NCBI GenBank assembly: GCA_035290045.1 | Contig: DATDVH010000070.1 | Coordinates: 1-30,310 of the forward strand | DNA: 30,310 bases | Direction: 5' to 3' | Source: DATDVH01 sp035290045 | Lineage (GTDB): Bacteria > Patescibacteriota > Microgenomatia > UBA1406 > HO2-37-13b | Notes under the pieces: model-generated | What the model saw: only the letters and a program-made list of their open reading frames with translations | Told to the model about the DNA's origin: nothing | The model's database searches: none | Shown: positions 8,799-16,473 of the stretch, one piece after another | How positions within the stretch are numbered: position 1 is the stretch's first letter | Layout: the number at the start of each line of letters is the position of its first letter | Program-made: the position numbers and the translations under genes

Positions 8799-10066
8799 GG
8801 CATAAATGATTTTAGAGTATTGATTATTTTTGAAAAAAAATGTTTGGGCTCAAAATGCTTAAAAATATGAGAAAAATTTTTAAGATATGTTTTTTCTTGT
8901 CTATAATCATTGTTTTGCACATATAAAAGTAGTCCTGCTACAGCAGTATATTGAGGATAAACAACTTCATCAATCAGCCCAGTCACTCCGCTTGGAATAC
9001 CAATGCGTGCAGAGAGACCAACTGATTTTTTAGCACTTTGAATAACTCCAATCGTTAGAGCACCTCCTCCAACGATCACTAATCCAGAAGGAATAAGCGT
9101 ATGAAAACCAGTGCTTTCAATCTCTATATACACTTTCTCAAAAATCTCCTCAAGACGAGGCTTTATAATACCGTCAAGAATTGTCTTATATGAGATCGAA
9201 TAAATTCCTTCGGGAAGAGCAAGATGTCGTATATCTATCTCATCCTTTTTTCCCAGCGTCTCATGTTTCTTCAGTATTTTTTCAACTAAAAATAATTTTA
9301 TCTTTTCTGCAGAATCAAGAGACACTCGCAAACCAACTGCAATATCATTTGTAATATTCCGAGCGCCCATAGGCAATGATGAGGAATAAGAAAGAGCCCC
9401 ATCTACATACACACAGACATCTGTCTTACCACCTCCGATATCAACTAACGCAACACCTAATTCCTTCTCTGTATCAGTCACCGACGAAAGAGATGAGGCA
9501 AATCCAGTAAATACAATACGCTCATTTTCAATACCGAGATCAGCCAAACATCTCTCCACATTGCGTATGTTTGTCAAGCCAGCAGTGATAATATGCGTGT
9601 TTACTTCAAGTCGTACTCCTGTCATGCCAAGAGGATTTTTAATACCATCTTGACCATCAACCACATATTCTCGAGGTATTACCTCAATAATCTCACGTGT
9701 TGAAGAAAGCGATATAGCTTTTGCGGCCTCAATGGCACGGGTAACATCATCTGAAGTAATCTCAATATTAGGTTGATGTACTGCAACGACTCCATGCGAA
9801 TTAATTGAATTGATATGAGGACCTCCAATAGCAATGTAGGCGCGATCGATTTTCTTTCCTGCCATTCGTTCGGCTTTTTCAACGCATCTCTCTATAGTAT
9901 CCGTCACCTTCCTAATATCAATGATTTGACCACGCTTTATTCCCTGAGAAACGACAGACGCAAATCCCATTACACGAGGAGTTACTTCTTGATCTGAAAA
10001 CTGTGCTATCAGTACAGCCACCTTACTTGTTCCTATATCAATACCAGCGACAACACGATCATTCAT
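8795..10066 (-). CDS. ftsA: Cell division protein FtsA (actin-like Z-ring tether)
   Basis: FtsA is the actin-fold ATPase that ties FtsZ filaments to the membrane and recruits later divisome proteins. The 423-aa product begins VAGIDIGTSKVAVLIAQ (phosphate 1 motif), has GVALVDIGGGKTDVCVY (phosphate 2), and GLVIVGGGALTIGV (adenosine motif). It ends in a predicted amphipathic helix (FFSKIINTLKSFMP), the usual membrane-targeting sequence. It starts 8 bp after ftsQ and is followed by ftsZ after 35 bp, the standard ftsQ-ftsA-ftsZ order. Confidence 0.97.
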   Translation of the reverse strand: MNDRVVAGIDIGTSKVAVLIAQFSDQEVTPRVMGFASVVSQGIKRGQIIDIRKVTDTIERCVEKAERMAGKKIDRAYIAIGGPHINSINSHGVVAVHQPNIEITSDDVTRAIEAAKAISLSSTREIIEVIPREYVVDGQDGIKNPLGMTGVRLEVNTHIITAGLTNIRNVERCLADLGIENERIVFTGFASSLSSVTDTEKELGVALVDIGGGKTDVCVYVDGALSYSSSLPMGARNITNDIAVGLRVSLDSAEKIKLFLVEKILKKHETLGKKDEIDIRHLALPEGIYSISYKTILDGIIKPRLEEIFEKVYIEIESTGFHTLIPSGLVIVGGGALTIGVIQSAKKSVGLSARIGIPSGVTGLIDEVVYPQYTAVAGLLLYVQNNDYRQEKTYLKNFSHIFKHFEPKHFFSKIINTLKSFMP

Positions 10067-10074
10067 AATACTTT

Positions 10075-10791
10075 TTATATTTTTATAATAGGCTTTTCAA
10101 AACGCATGTCAAGGCTCTTATACTCAATTCCTTCAACGTTCATATATGTATAGATTCTCTGAAAAGCCTCAAACTGCACTTCTTTTTCCTTATCAGCGGT
10201 AAATAAATATGTTTTGTCCTTTGTATTTAATACTATCATATTTAAATTTATAATATCAACAGTATCAACTGTAATACCCATTTTTGTAAAATTATGCACA
10301 AAAAAAACATTAAATAAAATATCCTTTTTTGACAATAGTGCCCCGATTTCATACTCATTAAAATGTAATTGTTGATAATAGTTGACAGTAGAAATATCGG
10401 GAATTTTAGTTCTTTGTTTTGCGATAATCCTGCCATCGTTTGCTAACAAAAAAAAACCTCCATCAACTACAAGTTGGACGGTTGGCAAAGCCTTTTGAAC
10501 AATAATATGTAGACTATCTGGGTACTGCTTAATTATTTTTACTGATTGTAAATAAGGATTTGCTGTATAAAGGTTCTTTTCAGTTGCAGAGATTGAGATG
10601 AAAAAAATATTTTTTTGCGAAAGCTGGTCTAATCCATTGATAGAATCGCTTCCAGAAAGACTAATATGAGTTACTGAGAATAAGCGTGCGACAATATAAA
10701 AAAGAGCAAAAAAAACAATAAAAATAACTAAAAATACTAATTTGGACTTATTTCTATGATACAATAAAATCAACGATTTTTTTGGAGGCAT
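10075..10791 (-). CDS. ftsQ: Cell division protein FtsQ/DivIB (POTRA domain)
   Basis: This is a bitopic divisome protein. From the ATG at 10791 the product is 238 aa: a short basic cytoplasmic tail (MPPKKSL...HRNKSK), one membrane segment (LVFLVIFIVFFALFYIVARL), then a POTRA-like domain (VTHISLSGSD...NPYLQSVKIIKQYPDSLHIIVQKALPTVQL) and the beta domain. An earlier in-frame ATG at 10881 would add 30 residues wholly inside murG and looks unlikely; the chosen start still overlaps murG by 38 bp. No ribosome binding site is visible for either, so translation probably depends on coupling to murG. Sequence similarity in this family is low, so membrane topology and position between murG and ftsA carry much of the call. 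Confidence 0.85.
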   Translation of the reverse strand: MPPKKSLILLYHRNKSKLVFLVIFIVFFALFYIVARLFSVTHISLSGSDSINGLDQLSQKNIFFISISATEKNLYTANPYLQSVKIIKQYPDSLHIIVQKALPTVQLVVDGGFFLLANDGRIIAKQRTKIPDISTVNYYQQLHFNEYEIGALLSKKDILFNVFFVHNFTKMGITVDTVDIINLNMIVLNTKDKTYLFTADKEKEVQFEAFQRIYTYMNVEGIEYKSLDMRFEKPIIKI

Positions 10792-11833
10792 AGGGGTTAA
10801 AATAGTGTTGTATGGATAAATAATTTTTTGTATAAGTTGTTTTATTATGAAGTATTTTTTCAATAAGAGAAAGCAGTACATTTACATCACTATTCTCTTG
10901 GGAAAAAATTTCCGCCGTTCCTTTTTCCTTTAGAAATAGTGCATGAGCTTTTTGTTCACCTCCCGCAGACCACGGAAGCGGGATCAAAAGCGCTGGCTTT
11001 TGAAGTGCAATAAGTTCACATATAGTATTTGCCCCAGAGCGCGCTATGATGACATCTGACACTGAATAAATAGACCCAATCTCGTCGCTCGCAAAATGAC
11101 GAGATAAAAAATAGTTTTTATCTTTATACATAGATAATCTTTCAAAATCTCCATACTTCGCTATATTTCCTGTCTGATGGATAACTATATATTTCTTCAG
11201 AAGATCAGGAAGAATCCCCTCAATGATACGATTGATACTGTGAGAACCTAATGATCCGCCAGTTATATAGATAATCGGCCTTGTTTTTACTATAGAAAAA
11301 GGTTTTTTTATCAGATGAAAAATTGAAGTTCGTAGAGGATTACCTGTTGTAATTGTTTTCCTTTTATCAAAAAAACGCTTTGTTTCTGGAAAAGAAATAA
11401 AAATTTTTTGGGCAAAACAGGCAATAAGACGATTGGTGATACCAGGAACCAGAGTTTGTTCATGGGTAAAAATCCGAATGCGTAAAAAAAATGCGCTTAT
11501 TGCTATAGGAAAAGCAATGTACCCACCAAACGAGAGAATGACATCTGGTTTTTCTTTTTGAAGTATGCAAAAAGATCGAAATAAACCAAGAGGAAAGCTG
11601 ACAAAATCAAGAATCGTGAATAATGAAAATAAGCGTGTGAGCCTCCCTGTCTCAAGGTGAATAAATCGCACTCCCAAATGAATAATCGATTGATATTCAT
11701 ACGAAAGCGCTTTTCCTTTTACTTCACCATATTTTCCTCCTACAAACACGGCCTGAATAGTGGGATTTTTTTTTAATTCTTCAATAATAGCCACTGCGGG
11801 GGTAACATGTCCGCCAGTAATAAGAATTTTCAT
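10754..11833 (-). CDS. murG: UDP-GlcNAc:lipid I N-acetylglucosaminyltransferase MurG
   Basis: MurG adds GlcNAc to lipid I at the inner membrane face to give lipid II. From MKILITGG at 11833 the product is 359 aa, the family length. The second motif YITGGSLGSHSIN and the C-terminal donor site ARSGANTICELIALQKPALLIPLPWSAGGEQ are standard. The first glycine loop is shortened: it reads ITGGHVTPAVAI where most MurG proteins have GGTGGHxxP. A start at 11857 would add eight residues that do not fit the family and lie upstream of the -10 box, so 11833 is used. The gene is divergent from nth and heads the murG-ftsQ-ftsA group. Confidence 0.95.
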   Translation of the reverse strand: MKILITGGHVTPAVAIIEELKKNPTIQAVFVGGKYGEVKGKALSYEYQSIIHLGVRFIHLETGRLTRLFSLFTILDFVSFPLGLFRSFCILQKEKPDVILSFGGYIAFPIAISAFFLRIRIFTHEQTLVPGITNRLIACFAQKIFISFPETKRFFDKRKTITTGNPLRTSIFHLIKKPFSIVKTRPIIYITGGSLGSHSINRIIEGILPDLLKKYIVIHQTGNIAKYGDFERLSMYKDKNYFLSRHFASDEIGSIYSVSDVIIARSGANTICELIALQKPALLIPLPWSAGGEQKAHALFLKEKGTAEIFSQENSDVNVLLSLIEKILHNKTTYTKNYLSIQHYFNPYASKKIVDFIVS

Positions 11834-11839
11834 ACTTTC

Positions 11840-11854
11840 ATTATACGGTATAAT
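11840..11854. promoter_or_regulatory. Palindromic bidirectional promoter for murG and nth
   Basis: ATTATACGGTATAAT is a perfect 15-bp inverted repeat (arms of seven around G11847). Its right half gives TATAAT (11849-11854) for nth, 7 nt before the ATG at 11862. Its left half read on the minus strand gives TATAAT (11845-11840) for murG, 6 nt before the ATG at 11833. The start codons are only 28 bp apart, so both transcripts should be leaderless and probably compete for polymerase. Confidence 0.65.
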
Positions 11855-11861
11855 CATAATA

Positions 11862-12539
11862 ATGGAAAAAAATGATACAATTCTCAGTCTCCTTAAAAGA
11901 CACTATCCATCTGCGCATATTATTTTGCAGTATGAAAATCATTGGGAACTTTTAGTTGCGGTCATGCTTTCTGCTCAGTGTACTGATATCACCGTGAATA
12001 AAGTTACGAGGAATCTTTTTCCAAAATATAGAAGTACCTCAATGCGCAGAGAGATCGTCAATTTTTCAAAAGTTTCCATCTACGAACTTGAACACGATAT
12101 TAGATCAACTGGATTTTATCGGATGAAAGCACAACATATTCAACAAAGTGCTCAAATACTTCTTGAAAAATTCAATGGTAAAATCCCTCGTACGATGGAT
12201 GAGCTTTTGTTACTTCCTGGAGTGGCGCGCAAGACTGCAAATATCGTACTTGGGAATGCGTATAGCATTGTTGTGGGTATAGCAGTTGACACACATGTAA
12301 AAAGAGTGTCACAACGACTTGGACTTACAAAGCAATACAATCCAGATAAAATAGAAAAGGATCTGATGCAGATTTTTGATAAAAAAGACTGGTTTCACCT
12401 CACGTATCTTTTGATTGAACACGGCAGGAAAATATGTAATGCTAAAAAACCACACTGTAAACAATGTTTTTTGAATACAATCTGTCATTCAGCCTATGAC
12501 TTTCCGCATTTCAAAAAAAACTCTCTACAAACAGAATAA
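11862..12539 (+). CDS. nth: Endonuclease III (base-excision DNA glycosylase/AP lyase)
   Basis: Nth removes oxidised pyrimidines and cleaves at abasic sites. The 225-aa product has the helix-hairpin-helix LLLPGVARKTANIVL with catalytic Lys124, the catalytic Asp143 in AVDTHVKRVSQRLGL, and a four-cysteine iron-sulfur loop C192-x6-C199-x2-C202-x5-C208. All active-site residues are present. The reading frame stays open upstream to 11760 on the opposite strand of murG, but MEKND at 11862 matches the family length and lies 7 nt after a perfect TATAAT. It is the only plus-strand gene inside the division block and has no clear functional link to it. Confidence 0.96.
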   Translation: MEKNDTILSLLKRHYPSAHIILQYENHWELLVAVMLSAQCTDITVNKVTRNLFPKYRSTSMRREIVNFSKVSIYELEHDIRSTGFYRMKAQHIQQSAQILLEKFNGKIPRTMDELLLLPGVARKTANIVLGNAYSIVVGIAVDTHVKRVSQRLGLTKQYNPDKIEKDLMQIFDKKDWFHLTYLLIEHGRKICNAKKPHCKQCFLNTICHSAYDFPHFKKNSLQTE

Positions 12540-12553
12540 AAAAAATAAAGTAT

Positions 12554-12599
12554 ACCCATCGTAGTTCAGTTTGCAAAGCAAAATGAACGTACGAAGGGT
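12554..12599. terminator. Long hairpin 1 between convergent nth and ftsW
   Basis: Arms GTTCAGTTTGC (12564-12574) and GCAAAATGAAC (12578-12588) pair with one mismatch around an AAA loop. The stem extends through TCGTA/TACGA (12559-12563, 12590-12594, one bulged G) and ACCC/GGGT (12554-12557, 12596-12599). Read on the minus strand (after ftsW) it is followed by the T-rich run TTTATTTTTTTT, so it can serve as an intrinsic terminator for that operon. On the plus strand no U-tract follows. Confidence 0.6.
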
Positions 12600-12600
12600 T

Positions 12601-12651
12601 ATGCCGCTTACAGATGAAGCACGTTGTTGCAATTTCATCTGAAAGCGGTAT
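12601..12651. repeat. Long hairpin 2 next to the ftsW stop codon
   Basis: Arms CCGCTTACAGATGAA (12604-12618) and TTCATCTGAAAGCGG (12634-12648) pair over 15 bp with one A/A mismatch. AT-G flanks add about three weaker pairs, and the loop is 15 nt. Lacking a U-tract on either side, it may stabilise the mRNA end, act in tandem with hairpin 1 as a two-way terminator, or be part of a small structured RNA. Confidence 0.6.
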
Positions 12652-12652
12652 A

Positions 12653-13756
12653 TTATCTCTTCCCAATATTTATTAGTATCCCCATCAGAGCAAAAAAAAC
12701 AAGAAGACTTGAGCCTCCATATGAAATAAAAGGCAAAGGAACACCAGTCAATGGAATCACATTGACCATACTCCCTAAATTAACAAGAATCTGCAAAGAA
12801 AGAAGTGAAAATATAGCTCCGGCAAGTAATGTGCCATATCTATCTTTTGCACGCGTTGCAACTAAAAAACACCGGTGTATCAAAAAAATGTAAAAAAGAA
12901 TAAGAGCCAGAGAACCGATAAAACCAAACTCCTCACCAATAATCGCAAAAATAGAATCCGTATGCGCCTCTGGTAAAAATAAATATTTCTGACGTGAAGC
13001 TCCAATACCACGACCAAATACGCCACCTGCAGAAAGCGATATCAGGATTTGATTTATATGATAAGTAACCCCAAGCGGGTCTTCCTGAGGATTAAGAAAT
13101 GCTAAAAAGCGCCTGAGACGATATGTAGATAATTTTATAAGCATGAAGAAGCCACCTGCGGAAATAGGAATAAGAAATAAAAGATAGTGTAATTCCTGAC
13201 CTGAAAGAAAATACAATACCAAAAAAACCCCAAACACGATAAACGCGCTTCCCATATCTGGCTGTAAAATAATAAGTGTTATAGTAATACCGAGTAGAAA
13301 TAAAAAAGAAAAAAAGCGCTTCCTTTCTTTTGTGAGAAACCACGACGAAAGGTACAAAATGATAGAAAACTTTACTAATTCAGATGGCTGTATACTAATC
13401 ATACCAAAATCTATCCAGCGCCGTGCGCCCCCTGACGAATGTCCGATACCTGGAATCAGTACGATAATTAATAATAGCAGGTTTATGAGTAAAAGAGGAA
13501 ATGAGAGATAATAAAGCTTATGATAATCAAAAAGTGAAAAAAATATCATCAGCGCAACCCCAAAGATAAACCAAATCGTTTGCAATTTAAGATAATAAAA
13601 ACTTGTTCCAAAACGTTGAAATGCAGAGATGGAAGACGCTTCAAAAACAAAAAAAAGACCGATAGTCGTTGCGATAATTGGAAGTAAAAATAAGGTAAAA
13701 AGGTCTTTTTTGTATGAATAAGCTTTTTGATATTTATTCTGCTTTTTTTTCCTCAT
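12653..13756 (-). CDS. ftsW: SEDS peptidoglycan glycosyltransferase FtsW (division)
   Basis: FtsW polymerises lipid II at the septum together with FtsI. The 367-aa product has a basic N-terminal tail and about ten membrane segments. SEDS motifs are GARRWIDFGMISIQPSELVKF, QPDMGSAFI, GRGIGASRQKYLFLPEAHTDSIFA (catalytic Asp in HTD) and GVPLPFISYGGSS. The start at 13756 overlaps the end of murD by 23 bp, pointing to translational coupling, and its location after murD is the normal dcw position, which separates it from the RodA copy at 203-1255. It is the last gene of its operon and is followed by two hairpins. Confidence 0.93.
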   Translation of the reverse strand: MRKKKQNKYQKAYSYKKDLFTLFLLPIIATTIGLFFVFEASSISAFQRFGTSFYYLKLQTIWFIFGVALMIFFSLFDYHKLYYLSFPLLLINLLLLIIVLIPGIGHSSGGARRWIDFGMISIQPSELVKFSIILYLSSWFLTKERKRFFSFLFLLGITITLIILQPDMGSAFIVFGVFLVLYFLSGQELHYLLFLIPISAGGFFMLIKLSTYRLRRFLAFLNPQEDPLGVTYHINQILISLSAGGVFGRGIGASRQKYLFLPEAHTDSIFAIIGEEFGFIGSLALILFYIFLIHRCFLVATRAKDRYGTLLAGAIFSLLSLQILVNLGSMVNVIPLTGVPLPFISYGGSSLLVFFALMGILINIGKR

Positions 13757-15074
13757 AATCTTTAACTATTTGAGTAAATATTCTCCCTCTATGAAACTCA
13801 TTTTCAAACATAGCAAACGAGGTTGAAGCGGGAGAAAAAAGTATAACCCCGTTTTTTTTTGTCACTTCTATCGCCTTATAAAAAGCTTTGTTTATATCAT
13901 CAAAAGGGATAATATTCAGTCTTTTATTTTTGCTAATGAATGGTTCTATTTCGTCGGTAAATGATCCTTTCAAAAAAATAACCATCTCCACATATGTGTT
14001 AATAACGTCAATAAGTTTCTCATGCGGTAGATTCTTAGAATTTCCCCCAAGAATCAATGTTATCTTCTTATTATGAAGTGATTCAATTGCTTTTTGACAT
14101 GCGATGGGGGTTGTTGAGGTTGAATCATTATATATATCAATCCCTAAAATAGTTGCAATCTTTGACAACCGATACACTAAAGGTTTCATATCAGATATAC
14201 TCTTATATGCTTTAGACTGATCAATCTGCAAAACCCGACTCACTGCAAGCGCTTGTATTGCATTCTCATAAGTATGTTTTCCTTGCAAGTAGTCAAGCTT
14301 GCTCTTAAAATCCTCTGCCTTCGTTAAGATCATCGTTGACAATGGAGCTGGATATATTTTATCCTGAAGGAAATAAGGAATTATGAAAGTGTCGCCTTTT
14401 TTTTGATACTTAAAGAGAGCTGTTTTATCATACCAATACTCTTCCATTGTTTTATAGTAATTCAGATGATCAGGATAAAAATTAGTAATCACTGCAATAT
14501 GCGGGCTTATTTTTTTACGATGAAAACCAGATAGCTGCCACGATGATAACTCAAGCACCACATAATCTGTGGGAATAAGTTTTTTAAGAAGAGTAATTGT
14601 TGAAGTATTCGGGATATTACCTCCTAAAAAAACTGAAAGACCTGCATCGCGCATCAACTGGTAAATCATTGATGAAGTCGTTGATTTCCCCCGCGTCCCG
14701 GTAACTCCAATGATCGGACACGGACAATATGATGCGAAAAATGATGCTTCCATCTCAATTGGAATACTTTTTTTTTCTGCCTCTTGAATATAAGAAAGAT
14801 CCCAAGGGACAGAAGGACCCTTGAAAATCACCTCAGCCCATAAAAAATCTTCCACGACATGCTTGCCAAGAGTGAACCGTACTCCTAATTCTTTAATCTT
14901 ATTGAGAGATTCATAAAGCTGTTTTTCAGATTTCAAATCCGTCACACGCATCTGCGCGCCGAGTTTTGAAAAAAATTTAACCAATCCTATTCCTCCTCCT
15001 TGCAGTCCAAGACCAACCACAAGAACTTTTTTATTTTTGAATTGTTTTTGTAGAGAATGCATTATCGTATTCAT
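13734..15074 (-). CDS. murD: UDP-MurNAc-L-alanine:D-glutamate ligase MurD
   Basis: MurD adds D-Glu to UDP-MurNAc-L-Ala with ATP in the cytoplasm. The 446-aa product has an N-terminal dinucleotide-like fold (VLVVGLGLQGGGIGL), the ATP loop GVTGTRGKST (residues 123-132; Arg replaces the common Asn), the Mur ligase motif NFYPDHLNYY, and the C-terminal domain starting near IYNDSTSTTP. Two nearby ATGs exist (15074 and 15062), and both leave the fold intact. The gene follows hepT by 27 bp and overlaps ftsW by 23 bp. Assignment to MurD rather than another Mur ligase rests on the N-terminal domain and position before ftsW. Confidence 0.93.
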   Translation of the reverse strand: MNTIMHSLQKQFKNKKVLVVGLGLQGGGIGLVKFFSKLGAQMRVTDLKSEKQLYESLNKIKELGVRFTLGKHVVEDFLWAEVIFKGPSVPWDLSYIQEAEKKSIPIEMEASFFASYCPCPIIGVTGTRGKSTTSSMIYQLMRDAGLSVFLGGNIPNTSTITLLKKLIPTDYVVLELSSWQLSGFHRKKISPHIAVITNFYPDHLNYYKTMEEYWYDKTALFKYQKKGDTFIIPYFLQDKIYPAPLSTMILTKAEDFKSKLDYLQGKHTYENAIQALAVSRVLQIDQSKAYKSISDMKPLVYRLSKIATILGIDIYNDSTSTTPIACQKAIESLHNKKITLILGGNSKNLPHEKLIDVINTYVEMVIFLKGSFTDEIEPFISKNKRLNIIPFDDINKAFYKAIEVTKKNGVILFSPASTSFAMFENEFHRGRIFTQIVKDYEEKKAE

Positions 15075-15101
15075 AACAAGTGATACAAGTTGGAAAAATC
15101 A

Positions 15102-15530
15102 TTAGGTCGTATCGGATTTCAAAAGAAACTGGTTTATCTGATAAGCAAACGCTTCTAAATCTTGCAATTTTGACTCTAAATCAGAATAAGCAATACGATA
15201 ATCAACCTCTGTATATTCATGAACCAAAATATTTCTGAAGCCAGTAGCCCCTTTTAATTTTTCAGCTAATTGAACATCAATAACCTTGCGAGCCGCAAGA
15301 ATTTTGAAAACGTCGGAAGCTTTTTCTTGACGAGCTAACTTTAATTGTGAAGCAAGATGTACCGCAATATCAATACAGGCTTCAATCGCCTTCTGCATTC
15401 TCCGATCAAGAAGATCTTGAATGTCTTCATCTCCTAAAACCATATCTATCGTAAAATCCATATGACGAATTCGGCGCAAACCATCCTCAAGACTGTGTAA
15501 ATACTGTAAAATAATTTCTTTATTTTCCAT
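15102..15530 (-). CDS. hepT: HepT-like HEPN ribonuclease toxin (DUF86)
   Basis: This small alpha-helical HEPN protein (142 aa from the ATG at 15530) carries the diagnostic RxxxxHxY motif, RNILVHEY (Arg99, His104, Tyr106). In studied HepT/MntA pairs the HEPN protein is an RNase toxin, and its partner nucleotidyltransferase silences it by adding AMP to the Tyr of this motif; all three residues are present here. The gene overlaps the mntA-like gene by 11 bp, the usual paired arrangement with antitoxin first. An upstream TTG at 15545 is possible but unneeded. The pair sits between the mraY and murD neighbourhoods and may ride on the cell wall operon. Confidence 0.88.
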   Translation of the reverse strand: MENKEIILQYLHSLEDGLRRIRHMDFTIDMVLGDEDIQDLLDRRMQKAIEACIDIAVHLASQLKLARQEKASDVFKILAARKVIDVQLAEKLKGATGFRNILVHEYTEVDYRIAYSDLESKLQDLEAFAYQINQFLLKSDTT

Positions 15531-15945
15531 AAGAGTTATCAGCAAATCGTTTATTTAAATAGCAATTATATATATCTCTTGCATGTTGAGAGTCATAATA
15601 CATTTTGACCGTATAAGCCTCAAACGTAACTCGGCTCAAATGATCTCTCTCAAAGATGTTCAAACCCTCTTTTACTATCTGAAAAAGAAAAAGAGGAGAT
15701 GTCTCGCTTGGGATTACCACCCGTAAATCTATATGGTAATCGGGCAATACATCACTCACCGTAGTATAGACCGATGAATAATCAAAATTTGAAAGGCGAC
15801 TTAAAACAATAACAATATCCAAATCAGAATCTCGACGCGCTTCGCCCCGTACGAAAGAACCAATAAAATAGGCGGCAATGATAGTATCTATTTTACTAAA
15901 AATCCGACCAAGTTTTTCACTATAAGTATTCAATTGATTTTTCAT
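15520..15945 (-). CDS. mntA: MntA-like minimal nucleotidyltransferase antitoxin
   Basis: This is the antitoxin partner of HepT. The 141-aa product has the polymerase-beta-like nucleotidyltransferase signature GSFVRGEARRDSDLDIVIV (Gly29, Ser30, Asp41, Asp43) and a third acidic residue in YHIDLRVV (Asp73), so metal binding and AMP transfer look intact. The reading frame continues upstream to a TTG at 15984, but the ATG at 15945 is preferred. It gives the normal size, and a TTGTTA-17-TATACT promoter ends 10 nt before it. A private promoter means the pair can be expressed without the upstream mraY genes. Confidence 0.88.
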   Translation of the reverse strand: MKNQLNTYSEKLGRIFSKIDTIIAAYFIGSFVRGEARRDSDLDIVIVLSRLSNFDYSSVYTTVSDVLPDYHIDLRVVIPSETSPLFLFQIVKEGLNIFERDHLSRVTFEAYTVKMYYDSQHARDIYNCYLNKRFADNSYGK

Positions 15946-15955
15946 ACGTATACAA

Positions 15956-15984
15956 AGTATAAACCATGAAACGTGAGATAACAA
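15956..15984 (-). promoter_or_regulatory. Promoter of mntA-hepT
   Basis: TTGTTA (15984-15979), a 17-bp spacer and TATACT (15961-15956) lie on the minus strand, identical in hexamers and spacing to the rplU promoter. The -10 ends 10 nt before the ATG at 15945. Confidence 0.55.
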
Positions 15985-16005
15985 ATGAATGAAGATTTTT
16001 TACCA

Positions 16006-16431
16006 TCATTTTCTGTCCAAGCGTTCTTCTACTAGTGTACAAAATTGATCAACCGCATAGTGGTGATAATCACACTCTTGGATAGAATCATTTATACTGT
16101 CCTCGTGATATAAATAACTCCTCAAACGAGTTAAATAACTGTCTGCTATCCGATTACTTTCTCTATACCCCTTTATAGTCACTTTTCTATCCTCAATCCT
16201 TTCTTCAATAATAATAATTCTATTGTTTAAATTTGACATCTTAAAATCATTTTCTTCCTCGTTTTCCTCATATTGTCGAGTGAGTTTACTTTGCAAAAAA
16301 ATGAGTCTTGAATAATCAGAATAAGCTCGCAATTCAGGCGACCCTATTTTAAGGGAGTCAAGGGAAGCATCTAGACTACGGAGTATTTTAGATGAGTCCT
16401 TTTGTGGCACTGGTTGTCGTTCTGCTGACAT
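16006..16431 (-). CDS. Hypothetical protein, charged and helical
   Basis: I do not recognise this 141-aa protein. It has no signal peptide or membrane segment. The middle (around residues 45-90, LQSKLTRQYEENEEENDF... and IIIIEERIEDRKVTIKGYRESN) is rich in Glu, Lys, Arg and Asn with heptad-like hydrophobics, suggesting a coiled coil. The C-terminus has a few His, Cys and acidic residues. It lies 42 bp after mraY and 60 bp before the mntA start, with a TAAAAT box 6 nt upstream of its ATG. It could be a third component of the mntA-hepT unit or an unrelated lineage-specific gene; the sequence does not decide. Confidence 0.55.
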   Translation of the reverse strand: MSAERQPVPQKDSSKILRSLDASLDSLKIGSPELRAYSDYSRLIFLQSKLTRQYEENEEENDFKMSNLNNRIIIIEERIEDRKVTIKGYRESNRIADSYLTRLRSYLYHEDSINDSIQECDYHHYAVDQFCTLVEERLDRK

Positions 16432-16437
16432 AATTTA

Positions 16438-16443
16438 ATTTTA
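16438..16443 (-). promoter_or_regulatory. Possible -10 box of the hypothetical gene
   Basis: TAAAAT, preceded by TG, ends 6 nt before the ATG at 16431. No clear -35 is seen, and the surrounding sequence is very AT-rich, so chance is possible. Confidence 0.3.
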
Positions 16444-16473
16444 CAATTGATAATAAAAGTAATTCTATCACAT

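Noticed and set aside
12653..13756. Plus-strand open frames antisense to ftsW and other genes
   Set aside because: They have biased, repetitive composition typical of antisense reading and no recognisable domains, while the minus-strand genes are fully conserved.
15946..15984. TTG-started extension of the mntA-like gene
   Set aside because: The extension overlaps the TTGTTA-17-TATACT promoter and adds residues not typical of the family.
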